This document shows, one piece after another, positions 56,045-64,000 of a stretch of DNA of 64,000 nucleotides. Below the pieces are notes generated by a model. That model saw only the letters and a program-made list of their open reading frames with translations, made no database searches and was not told the DNA's origin. The position numbers were made by a program, and so were the translations under genes. Every line of letters starts with the position of its first letter. Positions within the stretch are counted from its first letter, which is position 1. The DNA is taken from the NCBI GenBank assembly GCA_029881255.1, contig JAOUMY010000008.1:1-64000 (forward strand), given 5' to 3'. This DNA comes from Gammaproteobacteria bacterium (GTDB lineage Bacteria; Pseudomonadota; Gammaproteobacteria; S012-40).

Positions 56045-57774
56045 ATATGGCTTTCCCCGGTTGCCCGGTCAGCAACCATCGTCTCGACAAAGGTATTCAA
56101 CTGAGCAGTAGCGTTCAACAGGTGATTAACGACTGTGAAGAAAAAATACATCTCACCTTCACTAGTGAATTTTTCCGAATCAACATCAAAACAAACTTGC
56201 ATGCCACGCACAGGCAACTGGGATTTAATCCGCGTGACTTTAGAGACTTTGATGGCGTGAATTCCCTCCAGGCGTCGCTGGTGGATGCGATGAGCCTGTT
56301 TACTATAGTAGCTAGGGTAGTCGAAAAGGCTGACCAATTGTTTGAAACTTTCGAGTTTTGTTATTGAACGGAATTTCACGCTCATTGCCCCAATCAATGC
56401 CCAATCCACCCCAAGGTGAATCGGCGCGGGGTATGACTGGGTGACTGTGGTGATGTTCTCGAAATTCACATATTCCGGAGTGCTCGCGCTATGTTGGTCT
56501 ATATCGCCAATATAGAGGTGGCGATTTAAATTTCCATTGGTACAACTTAGCTTGACGCTGATGACCTCTGGTCTGTCGGCCTTGCGCACATATCCTTTGC
56601 CTGCATGTACAAACGAGGCATATATATCGACGTTTCTTCCGACAAAACTGGGGACATGGCGTAACTGGTAATAGTCTCCCTCATCCTCGCCTGCGATATG
56701 TTGCAATACATTATTTACGTCATGGTAGTTGCGATATTTTCGACGATCGACCTCTCCTTGGATGCTGCCGCTCATCTCTTCGACGGTAAACACTTCATAG
56801 TGTTGCTTATCGTTTGCAGACGGTTTAATCAGATATTCTGTTTTGGCAGGATGTAGACGTAGAGGTTGCGCGTCTCGTTCAAATATATTGACGATAGGCG
56901 TACAAAACAGACGAAAACTATCTTTCACTGGATAGCAGTCTGGCTGCAGCTCTCTATCCAAATACAGCGTTATACAGAGTTTGTTCCCTAGAAGTTTTGC
57001 GCGCAGCGGATCGAATCCACGTATCTCAAAAAAACGAAACTTGTCCGGAAAACAGTGGTACTCCTGAAGCGTGCGGTAGAAGTTAGCAACATTGTCTGGT
57101 GAAGGTATGACACTTTCGTGGTCCTCAAAACCGATAGGATGCAGGTCTAAACCAGTAAGACTTTGGGGGAGTTCCTCACTCCCGCATTGTAAACCAATGC
57201 CATCCAGGTGAGACAACAGATTCATGTATAAGGAGTCGGTCTTTCTGCTGTCACCATGCAAAAACAGTCTTAGAGTGTCGAGCTGGATTTCGCTAAAGGG
57301 CTGGCCGCTGTCGGTCTTGAACGTGATCTCTATTTGGGACTTGCCCGAAAGACTACGCACCTCTACGGCATCGACAAGTATCGGATAGACATCGACGTCA
57401 TAGCAGGTCCGAAAACGACACCGGATACCCTCGACCAGTTTGGAATCCACCTCGCTGCCCCGAGCAATCGTCTTTTTCCCGCGTATACTATTCGCGATGG
57501 GTGTGAACGCGAGTATAGACATGCCAGGTACCGGGCGCATGAAGTTTGGCCAAATGCTGGACAGAAGCCCTGAGGTAAACTCGGGCACCTCGTCATCGAC
57601 TTTTTGTCGTAGCTTTGCCGTTAAAAAGGCAAAACCCTCAAGTAAACGTTCGACATCTGGGTCAGCACTATCTATCGCGAGAAACGGCGCTAGCTTAGGA
57701 TAGTGAGCAGAAAACTTTTGCCCCATTTCTCTAAGATAGGTCAGCTCGTCCTGGTAATAGCGGTGAAACGTCAT
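56026..57774 (-). CDS. tssF: T6SS baseplate protein TssF
   Basis: A 582-residue TssF (ImpG/VasA). It begins with the family N-terminus RYYQDELTYLREMGQKFSAHYPKLAPFL and contains DPDVERLLEGFAFLTAKLRQKVDDEVPEF and IWPNFMRPVPGMSI. It is the largest wedge protein of the baseplate, two copies per TssG. Its ATG follows the tssE stop with no gap, and its end overlaps tssG, so stoichiometric coupled expression is likely. The length is typical. Confidence 0.95.
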   Translation of the reverse strand: MTFHRYYQDELTYLREMGQKFSAHYPKLAPFLAIDSADPDVERLLEGFAFLTAKLRQKVDDEVPEFTSGLLSSIWPNFMRPVPGMSILAFTPIANSIRGKKTIARGSEVDSKLVEGIRCRFRTCYDVDVYPILVDAVEVRSLSGKSQIEITFKTDSGQPFSEIQLDTLRLFLHGDSRKTDSLYMNLLSHLDGIGLQCGSEELPQSLTGLDLHPIGFEDHESVIPSPDNVANFYRTLQEYHCFPDKFRFFEIRGFDPLRAKLLGNKLCITLYLDRELQPDCYPVKDSFRLFCTPIVNIFERDAQPLRLHPAKTEYLIKPSANDKQHYEVFTVEEMSGSIQGEVDRRKYRNYHDVNNVLQHIAGEDEGDYYQLRHVPSFVGRNVDIYASFVHAGKGYVRKADRPEVISVKLSCTNGNLNRHLYIGDIDQHSASTPEYVNFENITTVTQSYPAPIHLGVDWALIGAMSVKFRSITKLESFKQLVSLFDYPSYYSKQAHRIHQRRLEGIHAIKVSKVTRIKSQLPVRGMQVCFDVDSEKFTSEGEMYFFFTVVNHLLNATAQLNTFVETMVADRATGESHIWPWKH

Positions 57775-58188
57775 CTACCAGCCCCTCAATTCAATCTGTC
57801 CCGATGAGTGCATAGTGGTCTCAAAGTAGATCTTGCTTTTTTTGTCTCCAGCGAGAACGTCCGCCCGAATTTCAAATCGCAAATCAAGAAGATTCTCCGA
57901 ATCACGAATATACTCGACAATGACATTGGTCAGGCGAGGTTCGTACTGGCCGATACAACGGTGAATCTCCCGACGCAACTCATGAACAGAATCGGGAAAT
58001 CGCCGAGCAATGTCATTGAAATCCGGCAAGCCATAGTCTGGCAATGCAGGAACACTACCCTGCCGTGTATTGAGCATTTTATTCAAATGCTCATGCACAG
58101 ACTCAACAGTGGCCCTCTCATCAAAGGCCATTGCATCCACGTGCCGTATACCCAATGCCAGCCGTTTGAAAAAACGTACTCCTGACAT
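57775..58188 (-). CDS. tssE: T6SS baseplate protein TssE (gp25-like)
   Basis: A 137-residue gp25-like baseplate protein. It has an N-terminal LFKRLAL-like segment (RFFKRLALGI), the conserved HLNKMLNTRQGSVPALPDYGLPDFND and a C-terminal EPRLTNVIVEYI and LDLRFEIRADV. TssE connects the baseplate to the sheath. It starts 15 bases after tssC and abuts tssF. Confidence 0.94.
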   Translation of the reverse strand: MSGVRFFKRLALGIRHVDAMAFDERATVESVHEHLNKMLNTRQGSVPALPDYGLPDFNDIARRFPDSVHELRREIHRCIGQYEPRLTNVIVEYIRDSENLLDLRFEIRADVLAGDKKSKIYFETTMHSSGQIELRGW

Positions 58189-58203
58189 GCGTGAACAGTC
58201 CTG

Positions 58204-59676
58204 TTACTCTGTATCCAACTTACCCTTAAGCGACAAGGTAAACGACGCACCCATGTACTTAAAGTGAGGTACGACATCCAGATTTACCCGATACCAACCT
58301 GGATCACCCGCTACGTCAGAAACCGATATAGACGCCTTGCGCAGAGGACGACGACTGCGTACTGCTGCGGTGGGATTCTCCTGATCCGAAACATATTGTC
58401 TCAACCAGCCGTTGAGTTCACGTTCCAGATCGATCTTGTTCTTCCACGAACCGATCTGCTCACGCTGTAGCACTTTGATATAGTGCGCGAGACGAGTGAT
58501 GATAAACATATAAGGCAGTTGTGTACCGAGTTTGTAATTGGTTTCTGCCGCCTTTCCTTCCGGTGTATCAGGAAAACGCTTGGATTTCTGGGCAGAGTTG
58601 GCAGAGAAAAACGCTGCATTGTCCGAACCCTTACGCATGGTAAGCGGAATAAATCCTTCCTCTGCTAATTCAAATTCACGGCGATCAGACACCAAAACTT
58701 CTGTAGGAATCTTGGTCTGTATCTCGCCCATGGCCTCAAAGTGATGTAGCGAGAGATCGTCTACCATGCCACCGCTCTGAGGACCGATGATATTCGGGCA
58801 CCAGCGATACTTGGCAAAACTATCGGCCAGGCGTGTAGCGAAGGCATACGAGGTATTCGCCCACAAATAGTCTTCGTGCGAACCACTGACGTCTTCCTCG
58901 TAGTCAAAGCCCTTAACCGGATTTGTGGACTTGCCATAGGGCACACGCATGAGGAAACGTGGAAGAGTTAAACCGACATATCTGGCATCCTCTGTCTCAC
59001 GAAAACCCTGCCATTTTGCGTAAACTGGGGACTCAAATATCGACTTGATGTCTTTCAGATCTGGTAATTCCTGCATATCGCTTATGCCAAAGAATTTTGG
59101 ATCTACGCTACCGACAAACGGCGCATGAGACATTGCCGCCACGTTTGAAACATAGCGCAATAGTTTTACGTCGTTGGACGATGGTGAGAAGGCATAGTTG
59201 CCAACCATAGTGCCAACGGGTTCGCCACCGAATTGACCATAGCCAGCAGTATAGACGTGTTTATATAAGCCTGATTTGGTGATGTCGGGAAAATCTTCGA
59301 AGTCAGCCAACAAGTCATCCTTGGAAACGCTCAACACGTTTACCTTCACGTTCTCACGGAAGTCGGCGCGATCGACTACCATTTTCAGGCCGCGCCAAGC
59401 GGACTCGACAGCCTGAAACGAGTTATTGTGCATAACTTCATCTAGTTGTTTACTGATTTTTTCGTCCAGCAAAGAGATAAGATTATCTATAAGTTCCTTG
59501 TCGACCTTTTCTACCTTTCTATTTGCGTTAGCGATTTGGTCGACAAATATTTCAATGCCGCGACGAGCATGGGTATAAGCCTCTTCAGCCGGATTGATTC
59601 GAGTTTCCTGCATGATTTGTTCTAGCAAACCCAATTCTGCCTTCTGTTCTGTTTTTTCTGCTACAGTATCAGTCAT
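58204..59676 (-). CDS. tssC: T6SS sheath large subunit TssC
   Basis: A 490-residue TssC (VipB), the large part of the contractile sheath. It contains INPAEEAYTHARRGIEIFVDQI, VESAWRGLKMVVDRADF, GEPVGTMVGNYAFSPSSNDVKLL, FLMRVPYGKSTNPVKGFDYEE and the C-terminal VVPHFKYMGASFTLSLKGKL, all typical. With TssB it forms a heterodimer that contracts to push the Hcp tube. It starts 27 bases after tssB. Confidence 0.97.
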   Translation of the reverse strand: MTDTVAEKTEQKAELGLLEQIMQETRINPAEEAYTHARRGIEIFVDQIANANRKVEKVDKELIDNLISLLDEKISKQLDEVMHNNSFQAVESAWRGLKMVVDRADFRENVKVNVLSVSKDDLLADFEDFPDITKSGLYKHVYTAGYGQFGGEPVGTMVGNYAFSPSSNDVKLLRYVSNVAAMSHAPFVGSVDPKFFGISDMQELPDLKDIKSIFESPVYAKWQGFRETEDARYVGLTLPRFLMRVPYGKSTNPVKGFDYEEDVSGSHEDYLWANTSYAFATRLADSFAKYRWCPNIIGPQSGGMVDDLSLHHFEAMGEIQTKIPTEVLVSDRREFELAEEGFIPLTMRKGSDNAAFFSANSAQKSKRFPDTPEGKAAETNYKLGTQLPYMFIITRLAHYIKVLQREQIGSWKNKIDLERELNGWLRQYVSDQENPTAAVRSRRPLRKASISVSDVAGDPGWYRVNLDVVPHFKYMGASFTLSLKGKLDTE

Positions 59677-59703
59677 TTTATTTTCCTCACATCTACACAG
59701 TCA

Positions 59704-60186
59704 TTACGACTTCGTGATTTCATCTAATAGTTTTTGGCGAAGCTCATCGTCCAACATCATTTGTTCCAGCTTTCTTCTGAAGGCTGGTACGTTACCCAAC
59801 GGGCCTTTTAGCGCCGTGAGCGCATTACGCAACTCGATGAGCTGATTGACTTCAGGTATCTGAGAGGCGACACTTTCCGGTTCAAAATCGCGCATGTTTT
59901 CTATCTTCAGCGCCACCGACATCTCTTCTCCCTCCTCGGCGCTCAGCTTGTTAGCTACGTTAAAACTCATCTCTATCCCATGACTTTTCAAAACGCTGTT
60001 GAAGTTGTCCTTATCTATCGAGATGGCCTTACGTTCTTCAAGAGGCGTTTCATCTTTCTTACCCGAGTAATCGCCCAGCATAAGCATTTTAAATGGCAAC
60101 TCAACTTCGGCCTGAGCGTCACCTGTCGCGGCCTTATAGGTAATATTGACGCGTTCTTTCGGTGCTACTGATACATCATTTGACAT
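59704..60186 (-). CDS. tssB: T6SS sheath small subunit TssB
   Basis: A 160-residue TssB (VipA). It shows VNITYKAATGDAQAEVELPFKMLMLGDYSG and the C-terminal ALKGPLGNVPAFRRKLEQMM segment that interlocks with TssC. The length fits the family. It follows tssA by 11 bases with a good ribosome site (AGGAGA) and precedes tssC. Confidence 0.97.
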   Translation of the reverse strand: MSNDVSVAPKERVNITYKAATGDAQAEVELPFKMLMLGDYSGKKDETPLEERKAISIDKDNFNSVLKSHGIEMSFNVANKLSAEEGEEMSVALKIENMRDFEPESVASQIPEVNQLIELRNALTALKGPLGNVPAFRRKLEQMMLDDELRQKLLDEITKS

Positions 60187-60197
60187 GCTACTTTCTC

Positions 60198-61736
60198 CTA
60201 ATTATTTTCGAATTCCAGATCATTCTTATATGCGCTAAGCAGGCTAACACCTACCATAGATTGATTAATTCCACTGAGTTCCGCACGATGTACATCGCTG
60301 CTATTTCGTGCGTAAAGCTTATGATTAATTTTATACTTCAATTCATATACCTCCTTCGCCATGGACGAATTCCATTCCCGCAGGCGATATCGCTCAACTA
60401 ACTTCTCTAATTCCTGAATACAATTCATCGCCAAAAGATAGCGTCCCTGCCGATATAGCAGCTTCGCTGCTATATTCCACAAACGGTATTTGTCCTCAGC
60501 ATCCACGCGTCTCGCCATTTGCTGATCAACAATCTCTATAACCTTTTCGATGCGCCCATCCTGTTGTAAGAGGCTTAAAGCTGAATTCAAACGTCTCCAG
60601 CGACTATCACTGTCCTTTACAGAAACCTCTATGCCGGACCGCAACTCATTAGCTTGAGATATTGAGCCTAGCCACTCCCGAGTTTTGGTATCTGCAAATG
60701 GTGTTAAATCGGAGAATTGAAGATCCTCGATACCAGGAAGACGCTTGAGGAAGGCGCTACTCGTTTGTGCTACCTCTTGTGCGATAGCGGTAAACTTATC
60801 TCCGAGTTGGCCGCACATTTCATATACGAGACGATTCAGATCCAACCAGAAGGGATTGGCCATTAACATGACTTCCAGTCTCACCAGATTTTTTGGGTCC
60901 GGAGAAAGTTTTCTTACCTCTTGTGCCTGTACCACATTGACGGGTTGGACCGTTGTTCTACTATTTGTGTGTTGCGGCAGACTCTCAATACCATCCCAAA
61001 CCGCCGATCTTAGGCGTTTTGCAGCCTCAGCAGATAAGCCTGCTTGCTTGTGTTGATATTTAACGATGTTGAGATTCCATTCCCTTATTTGAGCAAGCGC
61101 TTTGCTCAGGTCTGACGCCGTCTCAATGTCCTTCTTGACTTGAATCTCTTTGGCCTCAGATATCTTGGCGCCGGAACTCGCAGGGCGGCTAAGAATTCTC
61201 GCCAGATAGTCCCGAATATAGCGCTTGATTCCAGCATGAGTTTGATAGTTATTCCCGTAAACCTCCGCCATGGTGTTGGCGTATAGTTCAAATCCAGCTG
61301 TAATCTCATCCATCTGCTTTTGGCTTATGGATTTGAGGTCCGTCAATGCGGGCAGATTTCCCAATCTTTCTTCTATCCACTGTACACTCGCCTCTCGCGC
61401 ACGACTGCGTTTAGGAAAACAGGTTTGGCCAAAAGACTTATGAAAGTTCGAAAGAAGAACTAAACCAGTAGAAAGTCCTGAGAGCTTTAGCTCGCTAACC
61501 ATGGCCAGGACGAGATAGTTGACAAGATTTACGTCTTTGGACCTTTCTTCCAGTAAATCCTTAGAAACTTTATGTATGGTTCGCCAATCAGGGGATTCGT
61601 CTCCCATGCCGATGATTTTGTCTATTTCAGTTTGAACTATCGTGTATTGTTCGTCGTCACGTACATCCTGACCAGCAGGATCGTCACCGGGAAACGGCTC
61701 AAGTAGACGCGCAATATTTTCGTCAGTTAGATACAT
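60198..61736 (-). CDS. tssA: T6SS protein TssA (ImpA N-domain)
   Basis: A 512-residue TssA. It has an N-terminal ImpA-related domain (LLEPFPGDDPAGQDVRDDEQY and LLEERSKDVNLVNYLVLAMV) and a longer C-terminal part with a VasJ-like helical region (LNSALSLLQQDGRIEKVIEI and WNIAAKLLYRQGRYLLAM). TssA primes tube and sheath assembly at the baseplate or caps the distal end. It overlaps the tssM stop by 14 bases. The length and C-terminal domain distinguish long TssA variants from short ones. Confidence 0.93.
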   Translation of the reverse strand: MYLTDENIARLLEPFPGDDPAGQDVRDDEQYTIVQTEIDKIIGMGDESPDWRTIHKVSKDLLEERSKDVNLVNYLVLAMVSELKLSGLSTGLVLLSNFHKSFGQTCFPKRSRAREASVQWIEERLGNLPALTDLKSISQKQMDEITAGFELYANTMAEVYGNNYQTHAGIKRYIRDYLARILSRPASSGAKISEAKEIQVKKDIETASDLSKALAQIREWNLNIVKYQHKQAGLSAEAAKRLRSAVWDGIESLPQHTNSRTTVQPVNVVQAQEVRKLSPDPKNLVRLEVMLMANPFWLDLNRLVYEMCGQLGDKFTAIAQEVAQTSSAFLKRLPGIEDLQFSDLTPFADTKTREWLGSISQANELRSGIEVSVKDSDSRWRRLNSALSLLQQDGRIEKVIEIVDQQMARRVDAEDKYRLWNIAAKLLYRQGRYLLAMNCIQELEKLVERYRLREWNSSMAKEVYELKYKINHKLYARNSSDVHRAELSGINQSMVGVSLLSAYKNDLEFENN

Positions 61737-64000
61737 ACATCGTATCCTTTTGTTGAGCCACTATGATTTCTGGTACTGATACGCTCGACATCGAGAACAG
61801 GTTTTCGATATTACGATTCTTTTCGAATCGATAGCGCACATCAATTTGATCAATATGCTGGGCGGTTAGATAATGCTCATACTCTTTGAAATCATTTCGT
61901 TTAAAGGACTTTCTTCCTCCCCGAAAGTCCTGAAGAAAACGTATCATCCCCCATTGACCGGGATAGCGCTTTTCCAGGATCATGCTCCCGATGAAAACTC
62001 TCAGTGTCACATCAGCACACTCACTGGCAGACCAGCGAAGTCTTTTACTTACCGGAAAATTTTCATTCTTAATCGATTGGCTGCCTTTGTTACACGCCAG
62101 GTCCAGAGACGTTAAGAAAGGGAGTTCCCCAGCCTCTGGATTTACACTGGTAGGCAGTGTTGAAATGTATACATCAACCTCACCTTCCAATATGCTGTCG
62201 TCCAACTTTCCACGATTCAACAAGCCGATAAATTCTTTACTCAAACCTAGTGCTTTACCGCGCACAATCCGTTCGACATACTTTTTCTGGCGTGTGATCT
62301 CTAGAAAGGGAGCCAGAGTGTTGTTAGTGAACTCCCAGATCAGACCGTTCTTTCCACGCGCCACCCGATTCTTTTCCCATCCGCCGACATTTCCCAACTC
62401 AAGAAGAACATTGCTCACCCATAAGGACTGAATATACTTTTGCGTATTTCCTATGAGGAAAGCGACTACATAATCGGATTCACTTGCAAGCAAGTCGTCT
62501 AGAACCGGTTCGCCGGAGACATGGGTATACAAGGCATGATTGATTTTCGACTCTATCCAATCAAGTCGGTTTAGTAAGGCTTTTGGTTGTTTGATACTGC
62601 TTTTGTTCTCACTTTCAAGATAGCTCTCGGATAGCAGATTATAGGCGACACGCTCCTCTTCTTGAGTCAATGCTGCAAGTTCCTTGAGGATATCTTCCCT
62701 TTCCTTTAGCAAAGGATATAGATCTTTGTCTTTCTCATAGTCGCTGGACTTAGAAAACTGGTTGTCTCTAAACAATCCCGTCACACTAGAGACCGCTACC
62801 GTCCCCTTGTCCGCAATTCCCCCAACCAAACCTTTCGCCTGGAGTTGATCGCGATATTGCGGCTCTAACAAGCGAGCATAGCGTTTAACGGTGTCCATCC
62901 ACAGTCCTTGCTCGTTAAACAGATCCCGGTGGGGTTCAAGTACAAGAAGATGGGTATTAGCCGTTTGTACGAATCGATTTAGGGCCGATGTTTGAGTGGA
63001 AACAACTCGGATGTAGTCAGAGGCTCTGGCTTTTTCCACATTTTCCAGGTAGCGAGGGAATGACCTTAGAGCCGAATGCCACGCCTGTTGGTACTCTCTC
63101 AGGTAGTATGCACGTACAGCCTCTACCTGCGTGTCAATATCCTTCAATGAAGATATGCCATTAAACATATTGACTATCGATGCATAGGCTTCATCTGTGA
63201 ACGCGCCACTGACAAGTGTCGCCTGCTCATGTTTCCCAAGTTCCAGATAATTACCAATATCGATATTATTTGTCTGAAATCGCGCTCTAGCCCAATCCAC
63301 AAACCAGGACTTGTCACTGTTTTCATTTCTCAACATGAGTGCAATTCGTTCACTAGTCATCTGAAGGTCTGCGGCCAAAGTCTCTTTACCTTCCGCCCAC
63401 TCTACATAGCGCCGGCTATTCTTTTCCAGTTGACTCGTTATCCCATCCGGGACAAGTACAAACTCATGGGCTACTAATCGGGAATACATTGTTGTCGAAT
63501 GTGTGGTATTGACGGTGCTGCCACTGAGCACATCTCTCAAGAACAGTAGTGTTTCAAACAACTCCCCTATCTGGCTGTTATCGCTTTCCCTGGATAATTT
63601 CATTGCCACCATATCGAGAAACGGACTGATTACCGCTTTGCGATACATCTGAACGAAGCGTTGTTTTGCAGCGGAAACAAGATGTGCACCGACGCCAAAG
63701 ATATCCAAACCGTTTTCGAGTCCAAGCCTTTCTACCGGGGCTGCAATTCCGTCAAGTATCGCTAAATCCTCAACAATATTTCCTTGCAATTCCCCAAGAG
63801 AATTGAAATCTTGCGCGAGTGACTCGAGGCTCGCTTTTTGTTCAACAAAGACACTGGTCATAAATACTAATGACAATAGCCCGACAAGTACACCCACCAC
63901 TATTCCATTACGCGTACTACGACTTATCCCCGGACCTAACGCAAAGCCCGCATCCCTACTCAGAACGCGGTGGATGTTTCGGTTTACACGCTTCCCAAGC
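61723..64000 (-). CDS. tssM: T6SS membrane-complex protein TssM (5' end outside window)
   Basis: The frame is open to the right edge of the window, so the gene starts beyond 64000. A GTG at 63900 is in frame but is internal: the sequence before it is a normal continuation (FALGPGISRSTRNG) with no stop. The visible 758 residues begin just before a transmembrane helix (GVLVGLLSLVFMTSVF) and comprise the periplasmic IcmF-related part of TssM, ending in the beta-rich VDVRYRFEKN-like region (IDQIDVRYRFEKNRNIENL). TssM spans the envelope with TssL and TssJ. The N-terminal membrane hairpin and any Walker motif lie outside the window. Confidence 0.93.
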   Translation of the reverse strand, partial: LGKRVNRNIHRVLSRDAGFALGPGISRSTRNGIVVGVLVGLLSLVFMTSVFVEQKASLESLAQDFNSLGELQGNIVEDLAILDGIAAPVERLGLENGLDIFGVGAHLVSAAKQRFVQMYRKAVISPFLDMVAMKLSRESDNSQIGELFETLLFLRDVLSGSTVNTTHSTTMYSRLVAHEFVLVPDGITSQLEKNSRRYVEWAEGKETLAADLQMTSERIALMLRNENSDKSWFVDWARARFQTNNIDIGNYLELGKHEQATLVSGAFTDEAYASIVNMFNGISSLKDIDTQVEAVRAYYLREYQQAWHSALRSFPRYLENVEKARASDYIRVVSTQTSALNRFVQTANTHLLVLEPHRDLFNEQGLWMDTVKRYARLLEPQYRDQLQAKGLVGGIADKGTVAVSSVTGLFRDNQFSKSSDYEKDKDLYPLLKEREDILKELAALTQEEERVAYNLLSESYLESENKSSIKQPKALLNRLDWIESKINHALYTHVSGEPVLDDLLASESDYVVAFLIGNTQKYIQSLWVSNVLLELGNVGGWEKNRVARGKNGLIWEFTNNTLAPFLEITRQKKYVERIVRGKALGLSKEFIGLLNRGKLDDSILEGEVDVYISTLPTSVNPEAGELPFLTSLDLACNKGSQSIKNENFPVSKRLRWSASECADVTLRVFIGSMILEKRYPGQWGMIRFLQDFRGGRKSFKRNDFKEYEHYLTAQHIDQIDVRYRFEKNRNIENLFSMSSVSVPEIIVAQQKDTMYVSN

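Noticed and set aside
63898-63900. GTG as the start of tssM
   Set aside because: The frame continues without a stop to the window edge, and a 725-residue protein would lack the N-terminal part of TssM.

Overview
The window looks like a chromosomal segment of a gammaproteobacterium outside the enteric group. Three arrangements support this: surE-pcm-yqaA-nlpD-rpoS, alaC-hom-thrC, and hrcA-grpE-dnaK-dnaJ followed by a Tat-exported DsrE-like protein, dapB, carA, carB and greA. HrcA with a CIRCE operator and a DsrE/F-like protein fit deep-branching, Chromatiales-like lineages, but I cannot name a genus. Most of the window is conserved housekeeping sequence. I recognised no rRNA, tRNA, CRISPR array or intact insertion sequence.

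Layout. 1-2.2 kb is a small accessory patch: the end of a broken Rhs/LysM-type gene, then a two-gene HTH-ImmA/IrrE plus PIN-nuclease module with its own promoter, which appears leaderless. 2.2-17.9 kb holds housekeeping genes: thioredoxin, ftsH, an aminotransferase with a CbbY-like phosphatase, dksA, thrC/hom/alaC, rpoS/nlpD/yqaA/pcm/surE, an Smr protein, a DUF2062 protein and a lipoprotein. 17.9-22.4 kb encodes a MacAB-type ABC transporter whose periplasmic adaptor is fused to a complete response-regulator receiver domain through a very long linker; this is the most unusual protein architecture here. 22.6-40.7 kb returns to core genes: an acyl-CoA ligase, greA/carB/carA/dapB, the heat-shock cluster, nadK, recN, an unusual response regulator, fur and bamE. 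The heat-shock cluster carries two visible controls, a CIRCE element at hrcA and a sigma-32-like promoter at dnaK.

40.7-48 kb is an A+T-rich accessory island with a methyltransferase, four glycosyltransferase-like proteins and two small exported proteins of unknown function. It probably decorates a surface glycan.

48-64 kb is a type VI secretion (T6SS) cluster, read right to left: tssM (entering from the right edge), tssA, tssB, tssC, tssE, tssF, tssG, a VasH-like sigma-54 activator, hcp, vgrG, a DUF4123 adaptor, a PAAR tip protein, an unknown 276-residue protein and a DUF2169 protein. The hcp upstream region has a sigma-54-like promoter and two near-identical 19-bp sites in opposite orientation. 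These look like enhancer sites for the activator encoded immediately upstream. tssJ, tssK, tssL and tssH (clpV) are not in the window and may lie beyond the right edge.

The main leads for something undescribed are the receiver-adaptor fusion transporter, the T6SS tail genes with the unknown 276-residue protein, the paired sites upstream of hcp, and the HTH-ImmA/PIN module.
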